From: JAJDXO01 sp965207535
GTDB lineage: Bacteria; Pseudomonadota; Alphaproteobacteria; Rhodospirillales; UBA2165
Length of the DNA stretch: 64,000 nucleotides
Direction: 5' to 3'
Assembly: GCA_965207535.1 (NCBI GenBank)
Contig: CBDBMR010000005.1
Location: forward strand, 102,170-166,169
The notes below the pieces were generated by a model that did no database searches, was not told where the DNA came from, and saw nothing but the letters and a program-made list of their open reading frames with translations. Both the position numbers and the translations under genes were made by a program. Each line of letters opens with the position of its first letter. Positions within the stretch are counted from its first letter, which is position 1. Positions 35,234-43,945 of the stretch are shown one piece after another.

Positions 35234-35677
35234 TCAGCCGCCGGGGGGCTTTGCGACGGGAAATCTCCGGTGAATTCGATCATGAATGGCGTCGCGCACC
35301 CGGCGATAGGCTTCGAGCTGCACCTCCCGCGTTCCTTCGATCCCGCCGGGATGCTCGGTGGCCCAGTATTCCACCTCGCAGGAGACGCGCGAGGTGAGGT
35401 CCAGCGCCAGGTGATGGGCCTCTGGCGACAGGGTGACGATCAGGTCGAATGACAAATCGTTCAGATCGTTGAAGGATTTCGGGCGGTGACGGGACATGTC
35501 GATCCCCCGCTCCCGCATGACCTCGACGACGAATCCGTCGGGGTCGCCGATCTCGACCCCCACCGAGTCCACATATATTCGATGCCCGTGATAGTGCTTG
35601 AGAAACCCTTCCGCCATGGGCGAGCGTACCGCGTTCAGCGAGCAGGCGAACAGGACGGCGGAGGGGCGTTCGGTCAT
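35234..35677 (-). CDS. Low-molecular-weight phosphotyrosine phosphatase-family protein
   Basis: The 147-residue protein has the P-loop CSLNAVRS (Cys12 to Arg18, CX5R) at the N-terminus. In the segment where the general-acid Asp-Pro normally lies (WP.PDP) it reads WATEHPGGIEG, so the usual aspartate appears to be His. It could be a phosphatase of altered activity or an arsenate reductase-like protein. The start at 35677 is the ATG nearest the upstream UPF0262 stop (35682). In many alphaproteobacteria this gene sits between UPF0262 and infA, as here. Confidence 0.87.
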   Translation of the reverse strand: MTERPSAVLFACSLNAVRSPMAEGFLKHYHGHRIYVDSVGVEIGDPDGFVVEVMRERGIDMSRHRPKSFNDLNDLSFDLIVTLSPEAHHLALDLTSRVSCEVEYWATEHPGGIEGTREVQLEAYRRVRDAIHDRIHRRFPVAKPPGG

Positions 35678-35681
35678 CGTC

Positions 35682-36152
35682 CTATCGCCACAGCATGACG
35701 CAAATGAGGGTGAACAGCCGCCGCGCCGTATCGAAGTCCATGGCGACGTGGGATTTGAGGCGTTCCCGCAGCAACTCCGAGCCTTCATTGTGCAGGCCCC
35801 GCCGTCCCATATCGATGGCCTCGATTTTCGATGGCGATGCAACTTTGATGGCCTCGTAGTAGCTCTCGCACATCAGCATGTAGTCCTTGATGACCGAACG
35901 GACCGTCGTGAGCGGCAGCGTGAACTCGGTCAGCGGACCGTCTTCCTGGTTCCGGACATCGAGCCGGAGCCGGTTCTCCTCGACGCTGATGTGCAGATTG
36001 AACGGACCGGCGACGTCATCGGCCGGCTCGAAGCTGTTTTCCTCCAGCAAATCATAGATAGCGACGGCCCGGTCGCGGTCGACCTCGCGCGAGCGGCGCG
36101 GCACCGTCTTCTCGTCCAGGTATACGGCGACGATGCGGCGCGTATCGTCCAT
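35682..36152 (-). CDS. UPF0262 family protein
   Basis: The 156-residue protein matches UPF0262, an alphaproteobacterial family: RDRAVAIYDLLEENSFEP, FNLHISVEENRLRLDVR and IKDYMLMCESYYEAIK are its conserved blocks. Function is unknown. It lies 3 bases after the hisD stop and is probably in the same transcript. Confidence 0.9.
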   Translation of the reverse strand: MDDTRRIVAVYLDEKTVPRRSREVDRDRAVAIYDLLEENSFEPADDVAGPFNLHISVEENRLRLDVRNQEDGPLTEFTLPLTTVRSVIKDYMLMCESYYEAIKVASPSKIEAIDMGRRGLHNEGSELLRERLKSHVAMDFDTARRLFTLICVMLWR

Positions 36153-36155
36153 TGC

Positions 36156-37460
36156 TTACGCCTCGTCGGGCTCCGACATGCGAAGCTGCAAGGACAGGGC
36201 ATGGGCGTCGAGGCCTTCCGCCTTGGCGAGAGTCACGGCGGCCGGTCCGATCTTCGCCAGCGAGGCCCTATCGGCCCCAATGATCGAACTGCGCTTCATG
36301 AAGTCCAGAACGCCGAGGCCCGAAGAGAACCTCGCGCTCCGCCCCGTCGGCAGAACGTGGTTGGGACCGGCGATATAGTCGCCCACCGCCTCCGGCGCAT
36401 GGTTGCCGAGGAATATGGCGCCGGCATTGGTGATCTTCCCGGCCAGCCCGTCCGGCTCGGCGGTCGCGATTTCCAGATGCTCCGGCGCAATCCGGTCGAC
36501 GATGGCGGCCCCGGCCTCGAGTGTGGGCACGACGATAATGGCGCCGTGACGCCGCCAACTCTCACCGGCGATGTCGCTCCGGGGCAGCGCCTGAAGGTGA
36601 CGGTCGACGTGACGCGCCACTTCATCGGCGAACGCCGCGCTGTCGGTCACCAGGACGGATTGCGCGCTGGTATCGTGCTCGGCCTGCGCCAAGAGGTCCG
36701 CCGCGATCCAGGAGGGATCGGCCCGGTCGTCCGCCATCACCAGGATTTCCGACGGCCCGGCGATGGCATCGATCCCGACGGTGCCGAAAACCAGACGCTT
36801 GGCCGCCGCCACATAGGCATTGCCCGGGCCGACGATCTTGTCGACGGGTGCGATGGTCTCGGTCCCGAAAGCCAGCGCCGCCACGGCCTGGGCGCCGCCG
36901 ACCCGGTAGATTTCATCCACCCCGGCCAGATCGGCGGCCGCCAGGACCAGCGGAGCGATTTCCCCATCGGGCGCCGGCACGGCCATGACCAGACGCGGCA
37001 CGCCGGCCACCTGCGCCGGGATGGCGTTCATCAGGACCGACGACGGATAGGCCGCGGTGCCCCCCGGCACGTACATGCCGACCGCCGGGACCGGCCGCCA
37101 GCGGTGGCCGAGACGAATGCCCGCATCATCGGTGTAGTCCAGATCGTCGGGCAGTTGGCGCGCGTGGTAGCTCTTGATCCGCTGGGCCGCGAGGTCCAGG
37201 GCGGCGATGGTGTCGGGCTCGCAATCCTTCCTGGCAGCAGCAATTTCCGCGGGCGAAATCCGCAGTCCGGATGCCGCCGCGTCGAAGCGGTCGTATTTTC
37301 GGGTGTAGTCGAGCAGGGCGGCGTCGCCGTTCGCCCGCACGGTCTCGACGATTTCGCGCACCGCCTGATCGACATCCGCTTCCGCCGCCCGCTTGACGTT
37401 TAGAAAGTCCTGGAACCGAACGTCGAAATCCGGATCGGCGGCGTCAAGCCGGGCGGGCAT
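36156..37460 (-). CDS. hisD: Histidinol dehydrogenase
   Basis: The 434-residue enzyme catalyses the last two oxidation steps of histidine synthesis, from L-histidinol to L-histidine. Diagnostic segments include YVPGGTAAYPSSVLMNAIPA, KIVGPGNAYVAAAKRLVFG, IAGPSEILV and LLAQAEHD, containing the zinc and catalytic residues. Its start overlaps the end of hisG by 17 bases. Confidence 0.97.
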   Translation of the reverse strand: MPARLDAADPDFDVRFQDFLNVKRAAEADVDQAVREIVETVRANGDAALLDYTRKYDRFDAAASGLRISPAEIAAARKDCEPDTIAALDLAAQRIKSYHARQLPDDLDYTDDAGIRLGHRWRPVPAVGMYVPGGTAAYPSSVLMNAIPAQVAGVPRLVMAVPAPDGEIAPLVLAAADLAGVDEIYRVGGAQAVAALAFGTETIAPVDKIVGPGNAYVAAAKRLVFGTVGIDAIAGPSEILVMADDRADPSWIAADLLAQAEHDTSAQSVLVTDSAAFADEVARHVDRHLQALPRSDIAGESWRRHGAIIVVPTLEAGAAIVDRIAPEHLEIATAEPDGLAGKITNAGAIFLGNHAPEAVGDYIAGPNHVLPTGRSARFSSGLGVLDFMKRSSIIGADRASLAKIGPAAVTLAKAEGLDAHALSLQLRMSEPDEA

Positions 37461-38112
37461 CGGCCGCCTCCCGGAACCGGGAAATCCATTTGGAGATATC
37501 GTCGGAGCGGGTCTTCAGCGCCGTCCGGTTCACCGCCAGCCGGGAAGAGATCCGGGCGATTTCCTCCACCTCGACGAGGCCGTTGGCCTTCAAGGTGGCG
37601 CCGGTGGACACCAGATCGACGATGCGCTCGCAAAGACCCAGGGCTGGAGCAATTTCGACGGCGCCGGAGAGCTTGACGCATTCGGCCTGAACGCCGCGCG
37701 CGGCAAAGTGCCGCTTGGTGATTTCCGGATACTTGGTCGCGATGCGGATGTGGCTCCAGCGTTTCGGGTTGTCCCGCTTCACCAGCTCCTCGGGCGCGGC
37801 GACCACCATCCGGCAGTGGCCGAGATCGAGATCGAGGGGTGCATATATCTCCCGGGATTCGAATTCCAACAGCACGTCGGCGCCGGCAACACCCATGTGG
37901 GCGGCGCCGAACGCAACGATGGTGGCGACATCGAAGCTGCGCACGCGGATAATGTCGACCGACGGATCGCTGGTCGAGAAACGGATTTGGCGCGCATCAT
38001 CCCGGTGAAACGCGTCCTCGGGCTCCAGCCCGGCGCGGCTGATCAGCGGCAGGACCTCGTCGAGGATTCGCCCCCTCGGCAACGCCAGAATGAGTTTTTC
38101 GTTGGCCAGCAC
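37444..38112 (-). CDS. hisG: ATP phosphoribosyltransferase, short catalytic form
   Basis: The 222-residue protein starts LILALPRGRILDEVLPLI and has VGAAHMGVAGADVLLE-type FGAAHMGVAGADVLLEFE and LVSTGATLKANGL, the HisG signatures. It catalyses the first step of histidine biosynthesis. It lacks the C-terminal regulatory domain, so it is the short form that needs a separate HisZ subunit, which is not in this window. Confidence 0.96.
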   Translation of the reverse strand: MLANEKLILALPRGRILDEVLPLISRAGLEPEDAFHRDDARQIRFSTSDPSVDIIRVRSFDVATIVAFGAAHMGVAGADVLLEFESREIYAPLDLDLGHCRMVVAAPEELVKRDNPKRWSHIRIATKYPEITKRHFAARGVQAECVKLSGAVEIAPALGLCERIVDLVSTGATLKANGLVEVEEIARISSRLAVNRTALKTRSDDISKWISRFREAADARPA

Positions 38113-38181
38113 GGCTCTCGCTCCCGGTTTGGGAGCGCATCCTTAAAGGTTTTGTTCCGGTTTTTCCAGGGCTGAAGGCGG

Positions 38182-39483
38182 TTACGCGCTGACCCGTGAA
38201 ATCTCCGCCCCGCACGCCGCGAGCTTCTCCTCCACCCGCTCGTAGCCCCGGTCGAGGTGGTACACCCGGTTGATCACGGTTTCACCCTTGGCCGCAAGAC
38301 CGGCGAGCACGAGCGAAACCGACGCCCGGAGGTCGGTGGCCATCAGATGCGCGCCCGAGAGTTCGGGCACCCCGCGAACGATCGCCGAGGAGCCGTGAAC
38401 ATTGATGTCGGCTCCCATGCGGTTGAGCTCCGGTACATGCATGAAGCGGTTTTCGAAGATGGTTTCGGTAATCATCGAAGCGCCGTCGGACACCGCCAAC
38501 AGCGCCATGATCTGCGCCTGCATGTCGGTGGGAAAGCCGGGATAGGGCTCGGTCATCACATCGATGCCGTCCAGATGATTGTTGGTCCGCCTGACCAGGA
38601 TGTCCCCATCCGCCTCGGTCACGCTGACCCCGGCCCTGCCCAGGGTATCGACCACGGAATCGAGGAAATCCATTCTCGAATTGCGAAGCCGGAGTTCACC
38701 GCCGGTAATGGCGGCGGCGACGGCATAGGTGCCGGTTTCGATCCGATCGGGGATGACCGAATAGTCGGCGCCGTGCAGCGATTTCCGTCCCTGCACCACC
38801 AGGGTGTCGGTGCCGATGCCGTCGATTTCCGCCCCCATGGCGACCAGGCAGTGAGCCAGGTCGGACACCTCGGGCTCCCGGGCGACATTCGCAAGCTGCG
38901 TCTCGCCCTCGGCCAGGACCGCCGCCATCAGGATGTTTTCCGAGGCGCCGACGGAGACGGAGGGAAAGGTAATATGCGAGCCGGCCAATCCGTCCGGCGC
39001 CTTCGCGCTGATGTAGCCTTCCTCGAGTTCGATCTCGGCTCCCAATTGCCGCAGGGCTTCGAGGTGCAGATCGACCGGCCGGGTCCCGATGGCGCAGCCG
39101 CCGGGCAGCGAAACCCGCGCCTCCCCGAATCGAGCCAGCGCCGGGCCCAGAACGAGGACCGAAGCGCGCATCTTACGGACCAGATCGTAGGGCGCCGTCC
39201 TGCCGATTGCGCCGTCGGCGGTCAGGCGCAGGACTCGGGCCCCATGTTCGCCGCTACTTGGCTCGCCGTTACTAGGCCCGCCGTCCATATCGACGGTGAC
39301 GCCGAGTTCGGCCAGCAGATCCGCCATGGTCGAGATATCGGCCAGGTGCGGCGGATTGGCCAATGTCAGGGTCTCGTCGGTCAACAGACACGCCGCCATC
39401 AACGGCAGCGCCGCATTCTTGGACCCGGCGATGGGAATGGTGCCGTTGAGGGGTCTTCCGCCTCGAATGACGATTTGATCCAC
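38182..39483 (-). CDS. murA: UDP-N-acetylglucosamine 1-carboxyvinyltransferase
   Basis: The 433-residue enzyme commits UDP-GlcNAc to peptidoglycan synthesis by adding enolpyruvate. It has the opening GGRPLNGTIPIAGSKNAALP with active-site Lys22, and the catalytic Cys130 in PGGCAIGTRPVDLHL. Compared with E. coli MurA (Cys115), the offset is explained by an insertion at about residues 67-81 (DGGPSNGEPSSGEH). It is 69 bases upstream of hisG. Confidence 0.96.
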   Translation of the reverse strand: MDQIVIRGGRPLNGTIPIAGSKNAALPLMAACLLTDETLTLANPPHLADISTMADLLAELGVTVDMDGGPSNGEPSSGEHGARVLRLTADGAIGRTAPYDLVRKMRASVLVLGPALARFGEARVSLPGGCAIGTRPVDLHLEALRQLGAEIELEEGYISAKAPDGLAGSHITFPSVSVGASENILMAAVLAEGETQLANVAREPEVSDLAHCLVAMGAEIDGIGTDTLVVQGRKSLHGADYSVIPDRIETGTYAVAAAITGGELRLRNSRMDFLDSVVDTLGRAGVSVTEADGDILVRRTNNHLDGIDVMTEPYPGFPTDMQAQIMALLAVSDGASMITETIFENRFMHVPELNRMGADINVHGSSAIVRGVPELSGAHLMATDLRASVSLVLAGLAAKGETVINRVYHLDRGYERVEEKLAACGAEISRVSA

Positions 39484-39484
39484 G

Positions 39485-39673
39485 CTAGTCCTTTTGTTCC
39501 GGTTCCCCGTCCGCCTGCCCGCGCTGCCGCGCCTTCCGCCGGTTGAGGTTCCGCCGCAGCGCCTCGGCCAGTTTGGCCTCGCGCTCCCGGCGGGCGGCCT
39601 CGGCCTTGCTCGTGACGTTGGGACCCTGCCGGCCCTTGGCGGTGTTCATGGGGTGCTCATTGGGTGTGCTCAT
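39485..39673 (-). CDS. Small conserved-looking hypothetical protein upstream of murA
   Basis: A 62-residue, highly charged protein ending SKAEAARREREAKLAEALRR plus a basic-acidic tail, likely one long helix. It ends one base before the murA start codon region, as do similar small genes ahead of murA in related bacteria. Starts at 39673 or 39649 are both possible and neither has a strong ribosome binding site. Function unknown. Confidence 0.6.
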   Translation of the reverse strand: MSTPNEHPMNTAKGRQGPNVTSKAEAARREREAKLAEALRRNLNRRKARQRGQADGEPEQKD

Positions 39674-39764
39674 CGATCGAAGGCGGTCGGCATGGTTGTC
39701 GCAGTCTACTCCTTGAGCGTCAAGAATATGCCGCGGGATTGAGGCGGAAGTGTGGCGATGAAGC

Positions 39765-39905
39765 CTAGAGCCGATCATGGTTTGTCGGAATCGCTTTGCG
39801 ATGCCGACAATCCATGTGAATCGGCTCTACACTATTGAAATAGATCGGATTCACATGTTTTGACGAAACCGCGCCGTGGTTCCGTCAAAACATGACCCGA
39901 TCTAG
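39765..39905 (-). repeat. 141-bp MITE-like element, copy 2 (inverted)
   Basis: Reverse-complement copy of the elements at 10713 and 45406, again exactly 141 bp with CTAG at each end. It lies between the small murA-upstream gene and the tRNA-Thr gene and interrupts no coding region. Confidence 0.85.
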
Positions 39906-39973
39906 GAGCGGCGCGCTTGCCCGGACAATGCCGCTGTGGCATGTTGCGCGCCGCTTGAATCCGACCTTGATGT

Positions 39974-40048
39974 GCCGCCGTAGCTCAGGGGTAGAGCGCG
40001 CCCTTGGTAAGGGCGAGGTCGAGTGTTCAATTCACTCCGGCGGCACCA
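39974..40048 (+). tRNA. tRNA-Thr (anticodon GGT)
   Basis: The sequence folds into a full cloverleaf: acceptor stem GCCGCCG/CGGCGGC, D arm GCTC..GAGC, anticodon stem CGCCC/GGGCG with loop TTGGTAA (anticodon GGT), and T arm GAGTG TTCAATT CACTC. It ends with an encoded ACCA. The GGT anticodon reads ACC/ACT threonine codons. Confidence 0.96.
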
Positions 40049-40095
40049 TTACTTCCGGCGATATTTCGGGGATTTTCGGCCCTGGCCGGGATATG

Positions 40096-41013
40096 TCAGG
40101 CGTCCGTACCGGCGCCGGCGGCCGGACCGGTCAGCATTCTCATTACCTCCGCCCCGTTCGCCACGATCCAGAAGTGGCCGGCCCCGGAAATGAACCGGGT
40201 GCGGCAATCGGGAATCCGTCCGGCCAGCCAATGGCCGAACGCCGCCGGCACGACCGTATCTGCTTCGCCGTGCCACAAATATGTGGGGACCGGAATGTCC
40301 GATGGATCGAACCCCCAGGCCCGGGACATCAGCGCCAACTCGGTCACCAGCCCCGATGTGCCTTGGGAGAGGGCGTCCTCGGCCGACGCGATCAAGCACG
40401 CCTGCGTCCAGTCATCGGCGAGCATATCCCGATCCGGACCGGTCATTGCCGACATGGCGAAGCGCATCACCCGGTCCGGATCCCTGGTTAAGGTCCGCCG
40501 GAAGAGTTTTGTCCCGAGCGCGGTCATCAGGCGGCTGCGGCGGCCGATGCCATAGATGACCGAATAGCGGGCCGTCAAATGTTTGCGGATTGCCGGAGAG
40601 GTGACGGGGGCCATGGCGCTCACCATGCCCAGCGCCGTCAGCCTGTCACCGAGCCGCGCCCCGCAGGCCGCCGCGTAGGGCCCGCCGCCCGAGATGCCGG
40701 CCAATGGAAACCGGCCGAGCGACAGGTGGTCCGCCAATGACGCCACGTCATCGGCGAAATCGAGGATGGTTCGGTTCGGGTCCGGATCGGAAAGGCCCAG
40801 ACCGGGCCGGTCGGGCGCGATCAACCGGACGCCGGCCTCCCTGGCGGCGCGATCGCCGAGCCGGAACATCACGCGGGTCGACGGCGTACCGTGCAGGAAA
40901 ATCAGCGGCCGGCCGGCCGGGTCGCCGTATTCGGCATATCCGAGCCGCCGCCCCGACGGCAGCATGACGAGGTTGTCTTCGTTGGGATAGGTGGCGGCGG
41001 CCGACGGGTCCAT
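40096..41013 (-). CDS. Alpha/beta hydrolase
   Basis: The 305-residue protein has the alpha/beta-hydrolase fold motifs: oxyanion HGTPSTR (about residues 41-47), nucleophile elbow GISGGGP, an acid residue in HGEADTVVP and the catalytic His in SGAGHFW. The nucleophile is therefore Ser. The substrate is unknown. It is 12 bases downstream of egtD on the same strand. Confidence 0.9.
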   Translation of the reverse strand: MDPSAAATYPNEDNLVMLPSGRRLGYAEYGDPAGRPLIFLHGTPSTRVMFRLGDRAAREAGVRLIAPDRPGLGLSDPDPNRTILDFADDVASLADHLSLGRFPLAGISGGGPYAAACGARLGDRLTALGMVSAMAPVTSPAIRKHLTARYSVIYGIGRRSRLMTALGTKLFRRTLTRDPDRVMRFAMSAMTGPDRDMLADDWTQACLIASAEDALSQGTSGLVTELALMSRAWGFDPSDIPVPTYLWHGEADTVVPAAFGHWLAGRIPDCRTRFISGAGHFWIVANGAEVMRMLTGPAAGAGTDA

Positions 41014-41025
41014 CGGTCGCGCCGG

Positions 41026-42027
41026 TCAGGCGGCCTTCAGGAAGTGGATGCTGAACAGGTCGTTCGCGTCGGTCCAGGTTGCGCCGACGGCAAAACCGGC
41101 CCCAGCCGCCAAACCGCCGAATTCCCGGACGGTGTATTTGTAGGAATTTTCCGTATGGATGGTTTCACCCTCCGAGAAACGGAATGTCTCCCCGCCGATA
41201 CGAATGCGCTGCTCCGATTTGGCGCGCAGGTGCATTTCTATCCGCCCCTCGCCCTCATTGTAGAATGCGTGATGCTCGAACCCGTCGACGTTCACCTCGG
41301 AATCGAGTTCACGCTCGATGCGGCGCAACAGGTTGAGATTGAAGTCGGCCGTGTGGCCGGCTTCGTCGTTGTAGGCGCGGTTCAGACGGCCGGTGTCTTT
41401 CTTCAGATCGACGCCGATGAGCAGGGCGCCGTCGTCACCCACGTTCTCCCGCACCCGTCCCAGGAAGGCCCCGGCCTCCTCGGGCGTCTGGTTGCCGATG
41501 GTCGAGCCCGGGAAGAAACCCAGTTTCGTGCCGCCGCCGCCCCTGGCGACGTCGGCGGGAAGTTCGAAGCCGCCGGTGAAGTCGGCGCAGATGCCGCCTA
41601 CCCTGAGACCGGGGTGGCGGGCGGAGATATCCTCGACCACGAAGCGCAGGTGCTCCGGCGATATATCGATGGCCGCATACTCGGCCGGGTCTTCCAGCGC
41701 ATCGAGCAGCAGGTTGATCTTGGCCGCCGAGCCGCAGCCGTATTCGATGACCACCGCGCCGGGCCCCGCGAGGCGCCGGATATCGTCGCTTCGATCGGAC
41801 AGCAGGCCGGTCTCCGTCCGGGTGACGTAATACTCCTCGGTCTCGCAAATGCGGTTGAAAATGTGCGAGCCCTCCTCATCGTAGAAGAACTTCGCCGGAA
41901 TTTCCTTCTGTGCGGCCCGCAGGCCGGCAATTACCGCGTGCTCGAAATCGGCCGCCCGGGGCTGCCGGTCGACGAAATAGGCCACGCCTCCGGACGCGCC
42001 GTCGCCGGGTGGTGTCAATTCATCCAT
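41026..42027 (-). CDS. egtD: L-histidine N-alpha-methyltransferase (ergothioneine biosynthesis)
   Basis: The 333-residue SAM-dependent enzyme matches EgtD: IPAKFFYDEEGSHIFNRICE near the N-terminus, VIEYGCGSAAKINLLLDAL as the SAM site, LGFFPGSTIGN and GVDLKKDTGRLNRAYND. It trimethylates histidine to hercynine. Start at the ATG at 42027; the frame runs 33 codons further upstream but those residues are not family-like. EgtB or other ergothioneine genes are not in this window. Confidence 0.93.
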   Translation of the reverse strand: MDELTPPGDGASGGVAYFVDRQPRAADFEHAVIAGLRAAQKEIPAKFFYDEEGSHIFNRICETEEYYVTRTETGLLSDRSDDIRRLAGPGAVVIEYGCGSAAKINLLLDALEDPAEYAAIDISPEHLRFVVEDISARHPGLRVGGICADFTGGFELPADVARGGGGTKLGFFPGSTIGNQTPEEAGAFLGRVRENVGDDGALLIGVDLKKDTGRLNRAYNDEAGHTADFNLNLLRRIERELDSEVNVDGFEHHAFYNEGEGRIEMHLRAKSEQRIRIGGETFRFSEGETIHTENSYKYTVREFGGLAAGAGFAVGATWTDANDLFSIHFLKAA

Positions 42028-42141
42028 GATGCGATTGCCGCCTTTCGGTGCCTTGGGCGCGGGTGAAAGTGGCCGGATTGTTGGCGGCGGGGCATCGGGT
42101 GTCAACCCGCCGCCGGGAAAAAGCACCCGTCTTTGAATAAG

Positions 42142-43047
42142 TTAGCGGCTCTTGCCGCCAAGCGACCCGCGGTGCGCCAGATAGACCCCGAGCAGCACCA
42201 CGAGCCCGCCCAGGCCCCGAAGGCCGGTAATGGCTTCGGCGAACAACGCCCACGCGATCAGCGCCGCCAATACCGGCTGGAACAGCAGCCCGACCGAGGA
42301 GAACGCGGCCGGGAGCTTGGCGAGCGCATAGGCGATCAACCCCTGACCACCGGTATGGGACACGACCGCCAGGCCCAGCAGTACGGTCCAGCCGGCAACC
42401 CCCGCCGGCCAGAGCGGGGTCTCGGTGATCAGGGCGGCCGGCAGCAGAATGACCGAGGTGGAGATACCGCTCCACCACATGACGGTGGCGGTGGAGAATT
42501 TGGCCCGCAGGCGGCTGACGGTCAGAATATAGGACGCGTAGAACACCGCGGTCGCGATGCCGAGGGCATCGCCGATCAGGTGCCTTTCGCTGGTACCGGC
42601 GCTCACCCCGACCAGAATGGCGACACCGGCGACGGCGCAGAACAACCCCCCGAGAAACACCCGGTTGAACCGCTCCTTGAATAGCAGGAACGCCCCCAGC
42701 GTCACGAATATGGGAGCGAAGTTGGCGAACAAAGTCGCGTTGGCGACCGTCGTCAGATTGATCGACCAGTGCCAAAGCGCGAGATCGCCGGCAAAGAAAA
42801 CCCCGGACAGCATGAGCAGCGCATAGTCCTTGGCGGTCGGCGGGCCCGCGGCGATCTCGCGCCGGCTCCGGTCAATCATGATCCAGACGAATACGACCGG
42901 CAGCGACAGGAAGACCCGGTGAAATCCGGTGGTGACCGGCCCGAGCTCGCTCAACCGGACAAATATGGGCGACAGGGCGATGGCGGCCGCGCCGAGGAAC
43001 AGCGCGGCCATCGCCCGGCGGTCATGAGCGGTCCCTGTAACGGACAT
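42142..43047 (-). CDS. EamA-family (DMT superfamily) transporter
   Basis: The 301-residue protein has ten predicted membrane helices in two EamA repeats, with LSELGPVTTGFHRVFLSLPV in the first and TGLRGLGGLVVLLGVYLAHR at the end. It is unrelated at the family-detail level to the one at 24404. Its start codon is adjacent to the divergent N-formylglutamate amidohydrolase region. It lies upstream of egtD, so export of a related metabolite is possible but unproven. Confidence 0.9.
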   Translation of the reverse strand: MSVTGTAHDRRAMAALFLGAAAIALSPIFVRLSELGPVTTGFHRVFLSLPVVFVWIMIDRSRREIAAGPPTAKDYALLMLSGVFFAGDLALWHWSINLTTVANATLFANFAPIFVTLGAFLLFKERFNRVFLGGLFCAVAGVAILVGVSAGTSERHLIGDALGIATAVFYASYILTVSRLRAKFSTATVMWWSGISTSVILLPAALITETPLWPAGVAGWTVLLGLAVVSHTGGQGLIAYALAKLPAAFSSVGLLFQPVLAALIAWALFAEAITGLRGLGGLVVLLGVYLAHRGSLGGKSR

Positions 43048-43126
43048 GGCGCGCGGTTATAGCTATCTCGTCCTGCCGGAACAAACGGTGAGTGATGCCG
43101 GGGATTTGGTGGTCTATAGTCCGGCC

Positions 43127-43945
43127 ATGGATTCTGAAACCCCTGGCGCCGCCGATCTGGCGGCCGCCTTGATTTCTTCGGACGACCCGCCGCCCTTCGA
43201 GCTTCTCAACCCCGAGGGTAGCGCACCGGTGCTGCTGATCTGCGATCATGCGAGCCGCGAGGTTCCAGGGAGTTTGGACGGGCTCGGCCTCACGCCGGAG
43301 ACGCTTGACCTGCACGTCGCCTGGGATATCGGCGCCGCCAACGTCACTCGGCGGCTCGCGGCAAAACTGGACGCCAGGGCCGTGCTCGCCGGCTATTCGC
43401 GGCTGGTCATCGACAACAACCGCCAACCCGGTGATCCGACGGCGATCCCCGACGTCAGCGACAATATCGTCATTCCCGGCAACCAGGACCTGTCGGAGGC
43501 CGACGAGGTGGCGCGGCGGGACGCTCTCTACTGGCCCTATCACCGCGCCGTTTCGGAAGGTCTGGCCCACCTGTGGCGCCGCGGCACGCCGCCGGCCCTG
43601 TTCTCGGTCCACAGCTTCACGCCGTCCATGGGCGGCGAGGATCGCGAGTGGCACGTGGGCGTGCTGTGGAACCGGGACCCCCGGATCGCCGAGCCGCTCA
43701 TATATGAACTCCGCCGGCGGCCGGAAGGCTTCAAGGTCGGCGACAACCTGCCCTACTCCGGTGCGGACCTGGCTCATTCCCTTGATTTTCACGGCGGCGC
43801 GGCGGGCCTGCCCAATTGCGCGGTCGAAATCCGGCAGGATTTGGTGGAAGACGACGAAGGCGCCGAGGAGTGGGCCGGTATCGTTGCGGACTGCCTGAAC
43901 CGAATTCTGCGGATCGACGACATTCACGAGGTCAAACACTACTGA
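43127..43945 (+). CDS. N-formylglutamate amidohydrolase-family protein
   Basis: The 272-residue protein has the family motifs LICDHASREVP (metal ligands Asp/His), DNNRQPGD and VHSFTPSMGG. It would hydrolyse N-formyl-glutamate or a similar N-acyl amino acid, a step of histidine degradation (HutG type). I start at the ATG at 43127; an ATG at 43046 would overlap the divergent transporter start. It overlaps the next gene by one base. Confidence 0.88.
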   Translation: MDSETPGAADLAAALISSDDPPPFELLNPEGSAPVLLICDHASREVPGSLDGLGLTPETLDLHVAWDIGAANVTRRLAAKLDARAVLAGYSRLVIDNNRQPGDPTAIPDVSDNIVIPGNQDLSEADEVARRDALYWPYHRAVSEGLAHLWRRGTPPALFSVHSFTPSMGGEDREWHVGVLWNRDPRIAEPLIYELRRRPEGFKVGDNLPYSGADLAHSLDFHGGAAGLPNCAVEIRQDLVEDDEGAEEWAGIVADCLNRILRIDDIHEVKHY

